Shown here piece after piece: positions 35,850 to 45,611 of a stretch of DNA of 64,000 nt. The position numbers and the translations under genes were made by a program. Location of the stretch: the NCBI RefSeq assembly GCF_964656455.1, contig NC_135719.1, positions 75,735,562 through 75,799,561 on the forward strand, given 5' to 3'. Position 1 is the stretch's first letter. Each line of letters opens with the position of its first letter. Source of the DNA: Halichoerus grypus. Lineage: Eukaryota; Chordata; Mammalia; Carnivora; Phocidae. Below the pieces are notes generated by a model. It saw nothing but the letters and a program-made list of their open reading frames with translations, was not told the DNA's origin and did not search any database.

Positions 35850-36010
35850 AAAAGCCTGAGCTCTTATCATACTTTGTCTTACAATGTGCCATAGGCTCAT
35901 CTGTTGCCCCACTTGCTTGTAAACTATTTGGAGACAAGAATCTCCTGAATTCTGTTAGTGCCTAAACAATACCATACACATAACAGGCATTGAAAATTAC
36001 TATTGATTTG
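35850..36010 (+). mobile_element. L2 3' region fragment
   Basis: CTTGTAAACTATTTGGAGAC, AAGAATCTCCTGAATTCTGT, GCCTAAACAATACCATACAC, and AACAGGCATTGAAAATTACT follow the L2 terminus ('CTCCTTGAGGGCAGGGA ... CCTAGCACAGTGCCTGGCACATAGTAGG'). It is decayed. Confidence 0.7.
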
Positions 36011-36164
36011 AATGTTATGGATGATGACAAAGAAGCCAACCGCATTGAAGGCCATGTGAACAATCCATAAAACCTTACATCCCAGTTTGATTAGTATCAC
36101 TATGGATTGAAAGTAGCATTCAACCCATAAGTAATTTTCTGATCTTGGGAGTTTTCTACCACTA

Positions 36165-36605
36165 ACAACAATAATAGCTATAACTTGTTGAGAGCCAATT
36201 ACAAATCTGGTATTTTCCATGTATTAACTCAAATAGTCCTCACAATCAGCCTCCAAAGAGATATTTTAATTCCCATTTTAAAAATAACATCAAAATAGAA
36301 GCACTTGGGGAGCTTGGTTGGTCGTTAAGCATCTGACTCTTGATTTCAACTCAGGTCATGATCTTGGGGTCCTGGGATTGAACCCCGCATTGAGCTCTGG
36401 GCTCAGTGGCGAGTCTGCTTGAGGATTCTCTCTCCCTCACCCTCTGCTCCTCCCCACACTCGAGTTTTCTCTCTCTCTCTCAAATAAATAAATAAATATT
36501 TTTTAAAAATAAAATAAAATAACATCAAAATAAGACTTAGAAGGATGTTATCTAGGTAGTCTCAGATCACACAGCTTAAAAGTAGAAAAAACCTGGATTT
36601 TAACT
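36165..36605 (+). mobile_element. MIR element split by a Can-SINE
   Basis: The left part (about 36165-36300) has AATAGCTATAACTTGTTGAG, TATTAACTCAAATAGTCCTC and TTTAATTCCCATTTTAAAAA. The right part (about 36525-36605) has AAGGATGTTATCTAGGTAGT and CAGATCACACAGCTTAAAAG. The SINE between them carries a matching duplication, so this was one MIR. Confidence 0.85.
36288..36535 (+). mobile_element. Can-SINE inserted in a MIR
   Basis: The body is about 36303-36520 with a decayed head (GGGAGCTTGGTTGGTCGTTAAG), the core TTCAACTCAGGTCATGATCT, CT-rich segment, AAATAAATAAATATTTTT. ATAACATCAAAATA lies on both sides as the target-site duplication. Confidence 0.92.
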
Positions 36606-36966
36606 CAGGACTAACCCTAAAGGCCCATGTCGTTGTTGTGTTTTTTCTTATCATTCATTATGGGTCCTAAATCCAAAACTTGCCTAATTGTATTTTTTTA
36701 ATTGGAAGTATGATATCTAGTAGTGAAATTCAGAGGTGAGTAAAACACTTATACCACTTATAAATAGCATTTCATTTAAATCTCCTTAAGACTTTCTTAG
36801 CCACTTAACTATTAATTTCAGAATTCTCAGGTCCAGCACCCTCAACAGCTCACCAGATGATATAATTTGTGTAAGCCACTTATTATCTACCCATCAATTT
36901 TGTCCACTATGAACTACAGATGGCATTTATCAGAATACATTAAGTATGTCACAGAAAGCAGTATGT
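36606..36966. other. Unique sequence, no gene seen
   Basis: Single-copy AT-rich DNA. Confidence 0.45.
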
Positions 36967-37134
36967 AAGAATCCAGTCTGATTAGCCTGGTGATGGGTAT
37001 TAAAGAAGGCATGTACTGAATGGAGCACTGGGTGTTAAACACAAACAATGAATCATGGAACACTACATCAAAAACTAATGATGTAATGTATGGTGATTAA
37101 CATAACATAATTAAAAAAAAAAGAATCCAATCTG
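36967..37134 (+). mobile_element. Carnivore L1 3' end with duplication
   Basis: The body 36981-37120 is the type A tail, truncated 5' at GATTAGCCTGGTGATGGGTA and ending GGTGATTAACATAACATAAT plus A-tail. Flanks AAGAATCCAGTCTG (36967-36980) and AAGAATCCAATCTG (37121-37134) differ at one base. Confidence 0.95.
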
Positions 37135-38239
37135 GAAGCTATTGAGTAACTAAATGACTTCCAGATTATATTTTTTTTAATTAAAGCAACAATTCTTACT
37201 ACTGGTTATTTATCTAAACTCATCAAATTATACCAACTTATAAGTAGTGATGGTCTACAGAAAGGACATCAAAATCCTGGGTAGATTAACCCTTATAATA
37301 CATAAGAATTGTAGATACCTGAATATCAACAACACTCAAGGTTTCCTAACATATGATTATAATAAGGCAAATTCCTTTAAGAGATTACATGGCCTATAAT
37401 TACTGGTTTTTAACTATCCAAAATTATTCCTGTTTGAAAAATGTCACCAAAATCCAATGTGAAACCTCTTACTTCTTGTCCAGTTATATTGACCTATAAG
37501 TCAACTTTATAAAATGAAATGATTATTTTTCCATGAATAGTAAAATGCTGACTTATTATGTCAGATATGTGGCATCATATATATATATATGTATATATAT
37601 AGATATAGATATGTGATGAGACTAAGAACATAAAACTTAAAGCCAGAAATCTGTGTAGTTCTATATAAATAGTAGATTAGAAAGCACTTAGTTCTTTTAT
37701 TCCCTCTAATCACATATTAAAATACACGTATATGGTGGTGTATTCCAGTATACTATTAGTCACAGTGTTTTTCTGGTTCTTTTTTAACTAAGAAAATATT
37801 CATACCACAAATTAGACTTTGAAGGCATCATCGGTAGTTTCTAAGCTGAATATCCTGCGACAGCACTATATTTTCCTACAGCCTACAGCCCAGACAGCAA
37901 ACCCCCGCAGTGGATATTGCACACTATAGGAAAGAATAATGTTGTGAGAAGATACCTTGGTACAAGGAATTCAAGTATTTGAGAAATAATTCTCCATTCT
38001 AAAGAGCTAAAACCTGGAATCCTAGGTTTTTATGAATTTGAAGTTTTAAAACATTGTATATCCTGGGGAACACACACACGAGAAATTGTGTCTTTGATTG
38101 AAGTGTCTGTGAAATTGCACTGCAGACAGGCTCTCTCTGTTCTCTCTGGAGCCAGTACAAACTGGGCAAAAGAGAAACTTCTCTTCTCCTAGTTCTCATA
38201 TTTGGATCTCTTCTGCCAACAACTGACCCTTGCACACCC
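37135..38239. other. AT-rich unique sequence with a (TA)n repeat
   Basis: No gene is supported. An ATATAT repeat with GTATAT and AGATAT interruptions lies at about 37576-37612. Confidence 0.5.
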
Positions 38240-38670
38240 ATTGAGGGGGCACTGTCTTCGAATCAGACCCTGAATGAAGATCTGTGTGCAAGCGATTTGG
38301 GAGAGCCATGCAGGACAGGAAACGAAGGAAGCGTGGCTTGGGGCAGCCTCAGGCAAATATCCAGCATGGGGACACTAGAGTACACATTATGCCATAGGGT
38401 TGTCCCAACCCAGACAAGGGAACTGGACTTGCCGACTCCTGGACTAGACAGTCAGTGGAAACTCCTAGGCTCTCTGCTACTTGTGAGCCAAGTGGTTCCA
38501 GTAGCTCAGGGAGATGTGGCTGTCACACCAGAGGGACATGAGTGCATAGAAACAGAAAGAGTAAAAGGGCTCCTGGGCAGATCAGTGACATTATTTGCAA
38601 CAGGTTGTAGCCCAGATATCAGAGATGGAAATAGAGCCCAACTTCAGATCTATAGTTTCCTTGGTATCTA
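38240..38670 (+). other. GC-richer island of unknown origin with a 125-codon frame
   Basis: This patch is clearly less AT-rich than its flanks and carries a plus-strand frame at 38297-38674 (125 codons). The predicted peptide has no domain I recognise, no signal peptide and no strong start context, and its texture resembles decayed LTR or other repeat DNA more than a gene. I could not find matching LTR ends. Treat it as an unresolved old insertion; a retained exon is less likely. Confidence 0.3.
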
Positions 38671-39559
38671 TTAAGAATATTTTGATTTTAAGATACAGAA
38701 ATTGAGTAGATCTCACTTCAGATATAGTCTGCTCCGGTATTCACACGATATCATCAGGTTCCGTCTCTCAGCTCTACTTCCTCTGGGTTTACTCCATTCC
38801 TATATGATCTCCTACCAGCTCCAGTCTCTCTCCTCATTCCTATTACAGTTCCAGGTTTTCTATCTCCATACACCAAGCACAAATAGAAATGAGGGAATCC
38901 ATATCTCAATTCTCACAGCAAAAATACTGGACTATTTGCATTGATCCAGTTTAGATCACATGCTCAATCCTATTTCAGTTGATAAGGCCATAGAAATGCA
39001 ATGTGTTCATTGGCTTAAGCCTGTGTTGCATGCCCATTACTAAATTTGGCTTAAATCCATGAGTGAAGTCAATATTATTCAAATCTTACAGTTTGGACAT
39101 TCAGAATAATATTAGGAAGAAAAAGAAAGTGCATGCTAGGAAAGAAATTAATAATTAGCTACTAATCTCCTGTTCTTACTATAAATTCAGATTGGCTGTG
39201 TTCTGAACCTAACTAATTTCAAACCATAGATGTGGCAATGTTTCAGCCAACTTATGTACCAAATTGTAATGAGCAGAATTGGTTTGAGTAGAAGGAGAGA
39301 CAAGGAATTCTCAGAATTTAGGATGTAGTGTGAAGCCTACCACCTCTGCCATTACTACCACCACCACCATCATCTCTTCACCCCACCCCTGCAAAGAAAA
39401 AGACAAAAAAACCTTACTACCGTACTTACTCAGTTGGAACAGAGGTTTGCCACTAATATTGTTTTGTGGTTGGATGTCCCAGAAATTTCCTGTAGATCCA
39501 AACTGGAGCAAGCCAGAAGAGTGAAGTTTAGTCACTTAGACATATGACTATCTCCTAAC
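38671..39559. other. Unique sequence, no gene seen
   Basis: Overlapping frames at 39311-39535 arise from a CCA/ACC-rich patch (about 39346-39371). No gene is supported. Confidence 0.45.
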
Positions 39560-39960
39560 CATTCCTTCACTAATGCACTCAATAAACATTAAGCCCCTAC
39601 TATATACCTGATACTCTTCTGAATACTAGAAGTACAGTGATAAAAAAAAAAAAACATAGTGAGTACCTTCTGTTAGCAGGGGATTGTAGACGTTATCAAA
39701 TAGGCAAACAAACAAGGTATCTTTAGAGAATGAGAAATACAATGAAGAAAATAAAAGGGAATGAACTTGAGTCAGATAAGTGGAGCATTTATCTGGAGAG
39801 GTGATGCTTGAGCTGAGACTTGATTGAGAAGAAGTCTACCAGGCAGAGATCTCTAGGAATCTTAAAGCCAGTGGAAATAGCAAGCACAAAGGCAAAAAGT
39901 AGGAGTAAATTTAGCATACTAGAAAACAGAGGAGAAAAAAAAAAAAACAACCAGTGGCTA
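39560..39960 (-). mobile_element. L2 fragment, reverse orientation
   Basis: The plus strand reads CAATAAACATTAAGCCCCTA, CTATATACCTGATACTCTTC, GAAGTACAGTGATAAAA, then AGGTGATGCTTGAGCTGAGA, CAGGCAGAGATCTCTAGGAA and ATAGCAAGCACAAAGGCAAA. This is the reverse complement of the L2 3' end and the preceding coding region. Confidence 0.85.
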
Positions 39961-40264
39961 GAGCATGGTGAGTGTTGAGGGGAGAGGTGGGTACAGTCAG
40001 AGTTGACCTACGGCCAGACCCATACATACATGAGTCCTCTGTGCCTGTCTTTAAGGGCAGCCGGTGTTCATCTGGAGGTGAACTTCAAATTTCTACTGTC
40101 TTCATTCTCCAACTCAAGTTCTTAAGTCATTGGAGTATTCCACAGAACCCTAATGAAGTCTAATACCTTTTATTGATTTTGTATTAGAATAACTAGTTTT
40201 TATTTTAGAACCTGTGCAAGCTTATAAAATCCAAGAATTTTTAAATAGCTTTTAACAACAAAAA
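39961..40264. other. Unique sequence, no gene seen
   Basis: It may contain the decayed continuation of the L2 copy. No gene was seen. Confidence 0.4.
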
Positions 40265-40710
40265 GGACTTACTCTGTGCATTACCATTTTATACACCCCC
40301 CCTGCCACTTAATGAGGTACCATGGACATGGTTTCACGTCTGTACATGTGTCACCCTCTTCATTCTTTTTCATGGTTGTATGATTTTTCATTGATGAATG
40401 TATAATTTATTTCACCAATTATTTATGGACACTTAGGATATTTACAGTTATTTGCTATTGTAAAAATGTCTTCAGTTGAACATTCTTGTACAAAAGTCTT
40501 TGCATTCTTGTACAACAATTTATGTAGGACAAATTCCCCCATAATGGAATTGCTGAGTGAAAGTATGAGAACACAGATAAATATTGCCAGACTGCCTAGG
40601 AAAATGTGCCATACTCTTCCCACACTGGGCCAACACTGGAACCTGTCAATATTTTTCATCTTTGCAAATGCATAGAAGAAAAATGTTGCAGAAGTTCTTA
40701 TTTTAGTCAT
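40265..40710 (-). mobile_element. Old L1 (L1M-type) fragment, reverse orientation
   Basis: Reverse complement of the end of L1 ORF2: CATGGTTGTATGATTTTTCA, GATGAATGTATAATTTATTT, AACATTCTTGTACAAAAGTC, ATAATGGAATTGCTGAGTGA, TATTGCCAGACTGCCTAGGA and GGCCAACACTGGAACCTGTCAATA, each a separate segment. It is decayed and 5'-truncated. Confidence 0.9.
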
Positions 40711-41843
40711 CTACAGACCGTCAGATTATTTCTCCTCATTCCTTATATGTTTTAACTTCAGCTTCTCTGTCAGCTCTTGGTGATTACAATATCCTTTCAA
40801 GATAGACAAGGTAGTCCTTCCAATACCTACCTACTCTTCTTCATCCACAGACACCAAACCTCATAATCATACACTGAGCCTTGTTATTTTACCAATAAGA
40901 GCAAGCCCTCCATATTCTCATTTCCAGCAACTTACTCTTTATTTGCCACCTCCTATCTTTCTAGTTTATTCCCTGTAGTGCTCTGATTCCACTAGGACCT
41001 ATTATCATTAATCCTACCATCGCTTAATGCTTCTTAGTCTTTTCTTGTACTCCCTTCTTAGCTCCCTGTTGTCCTTCCTATCTTTGTTTCCCTGGGTAGA
41101 TGTAATGGCCCATCATTATGATCACTCCATGCATTCACTCTCATCTTCCTTGCCCCTTTCTCTCCCCCTCCCTCCATTATACTACCTGACAAAACCACAA
41201 CCCCGGTGCAATCCAGTTCACTGCACACTCTTTACCTGCACCTGGGCACCTAAACATGGCTAAAGAAAAAAAAAAACACTGTTATGCTGACAGTCTACTT
41301 TAAATCTGTGAGCATGTACCCTAACTGAGCCATTTGTGCTAACGCAGCAATCTTGCTGTATTCTCTCATCCATTCACTCCTCGACACTTCTTGATAACTA
41401 GTTCACAATGTCTCCTCTCATCCCAGACCTCCAGCAATTCCTCCTACCTCTTGACTCCCTGATGATGACCTTAATTCTCCAAGATAATGGAAGTAATCAG
41501 AGCAAAATTTCTACAGCCTCCCCCTCCACACTCAATATTCTATCTGCCTTCCTCCTGTTACTGCAAATGAACTGTCTGTGGACATATCTAAGGCCAATTT
41601 TGAGGCAAGGAAACTTGAAGTCATAAATAGGAATACTGCCTATGGAATAAATTAATCTTTGCAGGTGGACTAGGCAAGGTAAGAGTGTGCCAATTTGTTA
41701 TTCAGCTCTTTTTTTGTATGTTGACATCATAGTGAACATACTCTATTCGTGTCATCATGGAAATGAACAGGACCCTGTTAGTCATTTAGCTATCCCCTCA
41801 TTTTACAAGTTGAGACCTAAAGAGATAAAATGACTTTCTCAAG

Positions 41844-41845
<2 letters not shown>
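40711..41845. other. Pyrimidine-rich unresolved sequence
   Basis: Continuous C/T-rich sequence on the plus strand suggests an old repeat, but I cannot name a family. Frames at 41027-41263 and 41408-41626 are leucine/serine-rich artefacts. A decayed MIR-like core (CTCATTTTACAAGTTGAGAC) lies just before the GT repeat. Confidence 0.35.

Positions 41846-41880
<35 letters not shown>
41846..41880 (+). repeat. (GT)n microsatellite
   Basis: About 17 uninterrupted GT units. Confidence 0.97.
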
Positions 41881-41884
<4 letters not shown>

Positions 41885-42639
41885 TAAATGGGCAATTAGA
41901 GGAAAAATGGTGGACAACATAAGGGAAGTTGCACAAAATTATTTTCTGTAGAACTCCAAAAATTAACAAATGAAGCAAAGACAAAAATAAAAAATGAATG
42001 AATGCTATATGCTATAACTAGGGAGGGATCAAATGCATTATCTGAATATAAAATAATTCAAATCAAATTAGGATAACATGGTAGGCATCTACACAGAACT
42101 CCTTTTCTGGAGAATAATATAATGAGGGGAAACATATTTGTGAATAAAATTATTTAAAAAAACCTCACTGATATTCTCCCAATTTTATCCTAACTTTGGA
42201 GGGATAGAAATTAGGGGTAAAAATAAGGCACATAAAAATATGTTGACTGTTTCCTTTAGGAGTACCTCTCCCTTATTGTTTCAATACAATAACCTGGAGT
42301 CCTAGCTTGATCATTTCTGTTCTGGGTCCAGGAGGAAAGAAAAGAGAAAAGGGGAATAATCTGTATGGATAAATGTGCTTGATCAAGACTGGCAAGCAAC
42401 AGTCAACAAAGCCAGGGAGGCAAGGGGAAAAAAAAATGTGTGGTCAAACCATATGAACTACACAGGAAAATATCTGGGTTATGCTAACATGGGAACACAA
42501 GGTAAAGCACAGAGTACTTACCCACTTCTGAATTCTACTGATGTATGAGGAGAATGAATGAAGTGCTGTCAAAAACAGAATTTCCTCACTCTTCCTCCCA
42601 TCCCCTCTGATATCTGAGACACAAAACAAATAATACTGA
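41881..42639. other. AT-rich sequence, no gene seen
   Basis: Purine-rich plus strand; possibly old L1 debris, not resolved. Confidence 0.35.
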
Positions 42640-43320
42640 ATATTGGCATGTGTCCACTGCATGTTTGAATAGAAAACTTACTGAGTGTTCGGGCATTCAA
42701 GAAAGGAAAAGCAATGGGAATACACCCACACTATTTTGGAATAAGGTAGGCTTGAATCGAAGGACCCCCTTTAGAAATGAGAGCTATCAAATAAATTCTG
42801 ATCCCACTAAAATGAGAAAAAAAGGAAGCAACGAAACAGAACATATGAAATCAGATAGAGGGAATACTTCGGAAGAAAATGCACTTCAAAAATGGTATCA
42901 AAATTTTGCAACTATTTTGCACACTCAAGAAAATTGAATTTTATGAAATAATAGATCAAATATGGGATAATACAAGGATAATATAAGGAATACGGTGAAA
43001 AAGAAGCTAGTGGAACAAAAGAAAGAAATTGAGAGGAAAATAACACCACAAGAAAAAAAAATGTATTAAAAACAGCAAAGAAGAGACTCAGCAATGTAGA
43101 AAACCCAGACAGGATTGAGGACAGGGTTGTGAAAAGTCACACAAAAATAAGAAGTCATGAAGAGTTAAGCACTTAAAAATACCAAAGTAGATGTGAAGAA
43201 AAATAGAAAGCTAACATATGGTTATTATATGCTGGCAGGGGTAAGGGGGTAGGGTACAGAATAAATAAAACCCACAAAAATTCAAAAAGTCTCCGAAAGA
43301 AGAAAAATCCTGACTCTATA
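42640..43320 (+). mobile_element. Probable old L1/HAL1-like debris
   Basis: The plus strand is A-rich and purine-rich, with repeated GAAAGAAATTGAGAGGAAAA and CAAAGAAGAGACTCAGCAAT type phrases. These resemble the ORF1 or 5' ORF2 texture of decayed LINE-1 or HAL1 elements. A 95-codon frame at 42650-42937 (Lys/Asn/Glu-rich) fits that reading. The family assignment is uncertain. Confidence 0.35.
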
Positions 43321-43357
43321 GATCAAAAAGATTCAGTTTGCTTTTAAATGCTTTTAA

Positions 43358-43565
43358 GAATGGGCAATATTGGGGCGCCTAGGTGGCTCAGTCGTTAAGT
43401 GCCTGCCTTCGGCTCAGGTCGTGATCCCCAGGTCCTGGGATGGAGCACCGCATTGGGCTTCCTGCTCAGCGGGAAGCCTGCTTCTCCCTCTCCCACTCCC
43501 CCTCTTTCACTATCTCTCTGTCAAATAAATAAATAAAATCTTTAAAAAAAAGAGTGGGCAATATT
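43358..43565 (+). mobile_element. Can-SINE with target-site duplication
   Basis: The body is about 43372-43551: GGGGCGCCTAGGTGGCTCAG, TTCGGCTCAGGTCGTGATCC, CT-rich segment, AAATAAATAAATAAAATC. GAATGGGCAATATT (43358-43371) and GAGTGGGCAATATT (43552-43565) flank it. Confidence 0.96.
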
Positions 43566-44105
43566 AAGATATGTATTTTAAATTATTAAATCTCAGGGAT
43601 AAAAAAACATTTAGAAAGAAGATCACTTAAAAAGTACGGGGGGGTGGGGATACTGAGGGATTCAGGGTTTTTCCAAATTACAGAGGTAAAGACAATGCAA
43701 TATTGTTTTTAGAATTTTCAGGTTAAAACTGTGTGTATCAGCCAAATTGATACATTTGAGAAAATCATATTCTCAAATGTATATATGTCTCCCGTGTTTA
43801 ATTTCTCAAAACTGTGCTTAAAACATAACCCAAACTTCCATTTCCAACAATATCATGGATTAGATTCTAGAGTTGTCAGATATAGCACATAAAAATACAG
43901 AATGCCCAATCAAATTTAAATTTTAGATTAACAATGAATAATCTTTTAGTATAAGTGTGGTCCATACAATGTTTGGGATAAACGTAGACTAACAGAGTAT
44001 TCCTTGTTTATCTGAAATCCACACGTAACTATGCATCTTAAATTTCTTGCAACCTTAGGTAGTCTGAAAAAAAATCCCAAAACATACAACTAGATATGCC
44101 ATATT
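43566..44105. other. AT-rich unique sequence, no gene seen
   Basis: Single-copy DNA. A G-run occurs at about 43638-43647. Confidence 0.45.
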
Positions 44106-44146
44106 AAAAAAAAAGGAAAGAAAGAAAGAAAGAAAGAAAGAAGAAA
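44106..44146 (+). repeat. (AAAG)n microsatellite
   Basis: An A-run followed by about seven AAAG units. Confidence 0.93.
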
Positions 44147-44263
44147 TATCCTTTACACTGTGTGACTGAGCTCATAAGAAAGTAACAGAACTCTCTAGGG
44201 TAACAAGGAGAAAGGAAATTGATAAGCTGAAGCCAAAACAATGGGATTTTTTTTCTTTCCATT

Positions 44264-44527
44264 CTTTTTTTTTTATGCTATGTTAATCACCATACATTAC
44301 ATCATTAGTTTTTGATGCAGAGTTCCATGATTCATTGTTTGCCTATAAGACCCAGTGCTCCATGCAGTACGTGCCCTCTTTAATACCCATCACCAGGCTA
44401 ACCCATCCCCCCACCCCCCTCCCCTCTAGAACCCTCAGTTTGTTTCTCAGAGTCCGGAGTCTCTCATGGTTCATCTCCCTGTCCGATTCCCCCCTTTCAT
44501 TTTTCTCTTCCTGCTATCTTCTTCTAT
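44264..44527 (-). mobile_element. Carnivore L1 3' end (type A), reverse orientation
   Basis: The longest type A tail in the window: poly(T), ATGCTATGTTAATCACCATA, CATTACATCATTAGTTTTTG, then the 3' UTR to GTTTGTTTCTCAGAGTCCGG and beyond. It ends where another L1 tail begins. Confidence 0.93.
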
Positions 44528-44718
44528 TTTTTTTTAACAGATAATGTATTATTTGTATCAGAGGTACAGGTCTGTGATTCAACAGTCTTACACAATTTAC
44601 AGTGCTCACCATGGCGCATACCCTCCCCAGTGTCCATCATCCAGCCACCCCATCCCTCCCATCCCCCACCACTCCAGCACCCCTCCATTTGTTTCCTGAG
44701 ATTAAGAATTCCTCATAT
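44528..44718 (-). mobile_element. Carnivore L1 3' end (type B), reverse orientation
   Basis: A second poly(T) starts near 44527, then GATAATGTATTATTTGTATC, GAGGTACAGGTCTGTGATTC, GTGCTCACCATGGCGCATAC, CCAGTGTCCATCATCCAGCC and TTTGTTTCCTGAGATTAAGA. This is the reverse complement of the same tail that ends the L1 at 45.6-47 kb. It directly abuts the type A copy in the same orientation. Confidence 0.92.
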
Positions 44719-44808
44719 CATTATTTGCTAATTATAGTGACCAAAACACTTGTGTTTGGCCATTTAGGGACAGAAAACAGTGCTTCAGAGCTATATAAAG
44801 TGGAGAGT

Positions 44809-45044
44809 AAGAACTGAGGCCTATCTAAGGGCACCTGAGTGGCACAGCCTTTTAATCATCTGGCTCTTGGTTTCGGGTCAGGTCATGATCTCAGAGTCCT
44901 GAGATCAAGCCCCACATCTGGCTCCATGCTCAGTGTGGAGTCGGCTTGAGACTCTCTCCTTCTGCCCCTCTCGGCATGCTCTCTCTCTCTCTCTCTCAAT
45001 AAATAAATCTTTAAAGAAAAAAAAAAAGAACTGAGGCTATCTAT
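44809..45044 (+). mobile_element. Can-SINE, diverged copy
   Basis: The body is about 44829-45026: GGGCACCTGAGTGGCACAGC head, core TTCGGGTCAGGTCATGATCT, (CT)n, CAATAAATAAATC, A-rich tail. AAGAACTGAGGCCTATCTA and AAGAACTGAGGCTATCTA flank it (one base deleted). Confidence 0.93.
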
Positions 45045-45373
45045 AAACCAACACTCTCAAAGGGCCATAATCTCCATGAAAGGCGTGGACTAAAAACATA
45101 TGCTCACCAGCAAAAGGAGACAGCAAGGAACTTGTCTGTCTTGCCTTAGCCTCTGGGGAGAAAACAATACACATTCCCCTGGAAATACAAACACATAAAT
45201 TTTCCTCAGACAAATTTAGTGTTGAAACTGTATGATCAGTGTGGTCCTAGTAACCCTCAGCAAATAAATTAACTTTAGGTAGTCCTGGGTTAGTAAACTG
45301 CAGTGTGGAGCAACTGGCAGAGCTAAACACAAATCCCTCTGAAGAAATGCACATTGACCCCAGGCTTTATGAG
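45045..45373. other. Unique sequence, no gene seen
   Basis: Single-copy DNA between a SINE and the telomeric tract. Confidence 0.45.
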
Positions 45374-45404
45374 AACTCTACAAATAAATAAACTCTACAA
45401 ATAA
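45374..45404 (+). repeat. 14-bp direct duplication at the telomeric tract border
   Basis: AACTCTACAAATAA occurs at 45374-45387 and again at 45391-45404, three bases apart; the second copy runs straight into the CCCTAA repeats. Local duplications like this are typical scars of end-joining repair. Confidence 0.9.
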
Positions 45405-45472
45405 CCCTAACACTAACTCTAACCCTAACCCTAACCCTCTAACCCTAACCCTAACCCTAACCCTAACCCTAA
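45403..45472 (+). repeat. Interstitial telomeric (CCCTAA)n tract
   Basis: About eleven units of AACCCT on the plus strand (TTAGGG on the minus). The left three are degenerate (AACACT, AACTCT), one phase slip occurs (CCCTCTAACCC), and the right-hand five are perfect. This is the vertebrate telomere repeat inside a chromosome arm, in single-copy flanks, so it is a short interstitial telomeric sequence and not a chromosome end. Confidence 0.97.
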
Positions 45473-45611
45473 AATAAAGTCAAGCCAAACATTAGTCCAC
45501 CATCCAAAGTAACAGATTACATCAAGAAATAAGCCCACTACAGAGAAGCATCATCAGAGTCGTTAGGACAATAAATGAACAAACAAAAAAATAAATACAA
45601 AAGAAAATAGC

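Noticed and set aside
45403..45472. A chromosome end
   Set aside because: Single-copy and repeat sequence continues for many kb on both sides and the tract is only about 70 bp, so it is interstitial.
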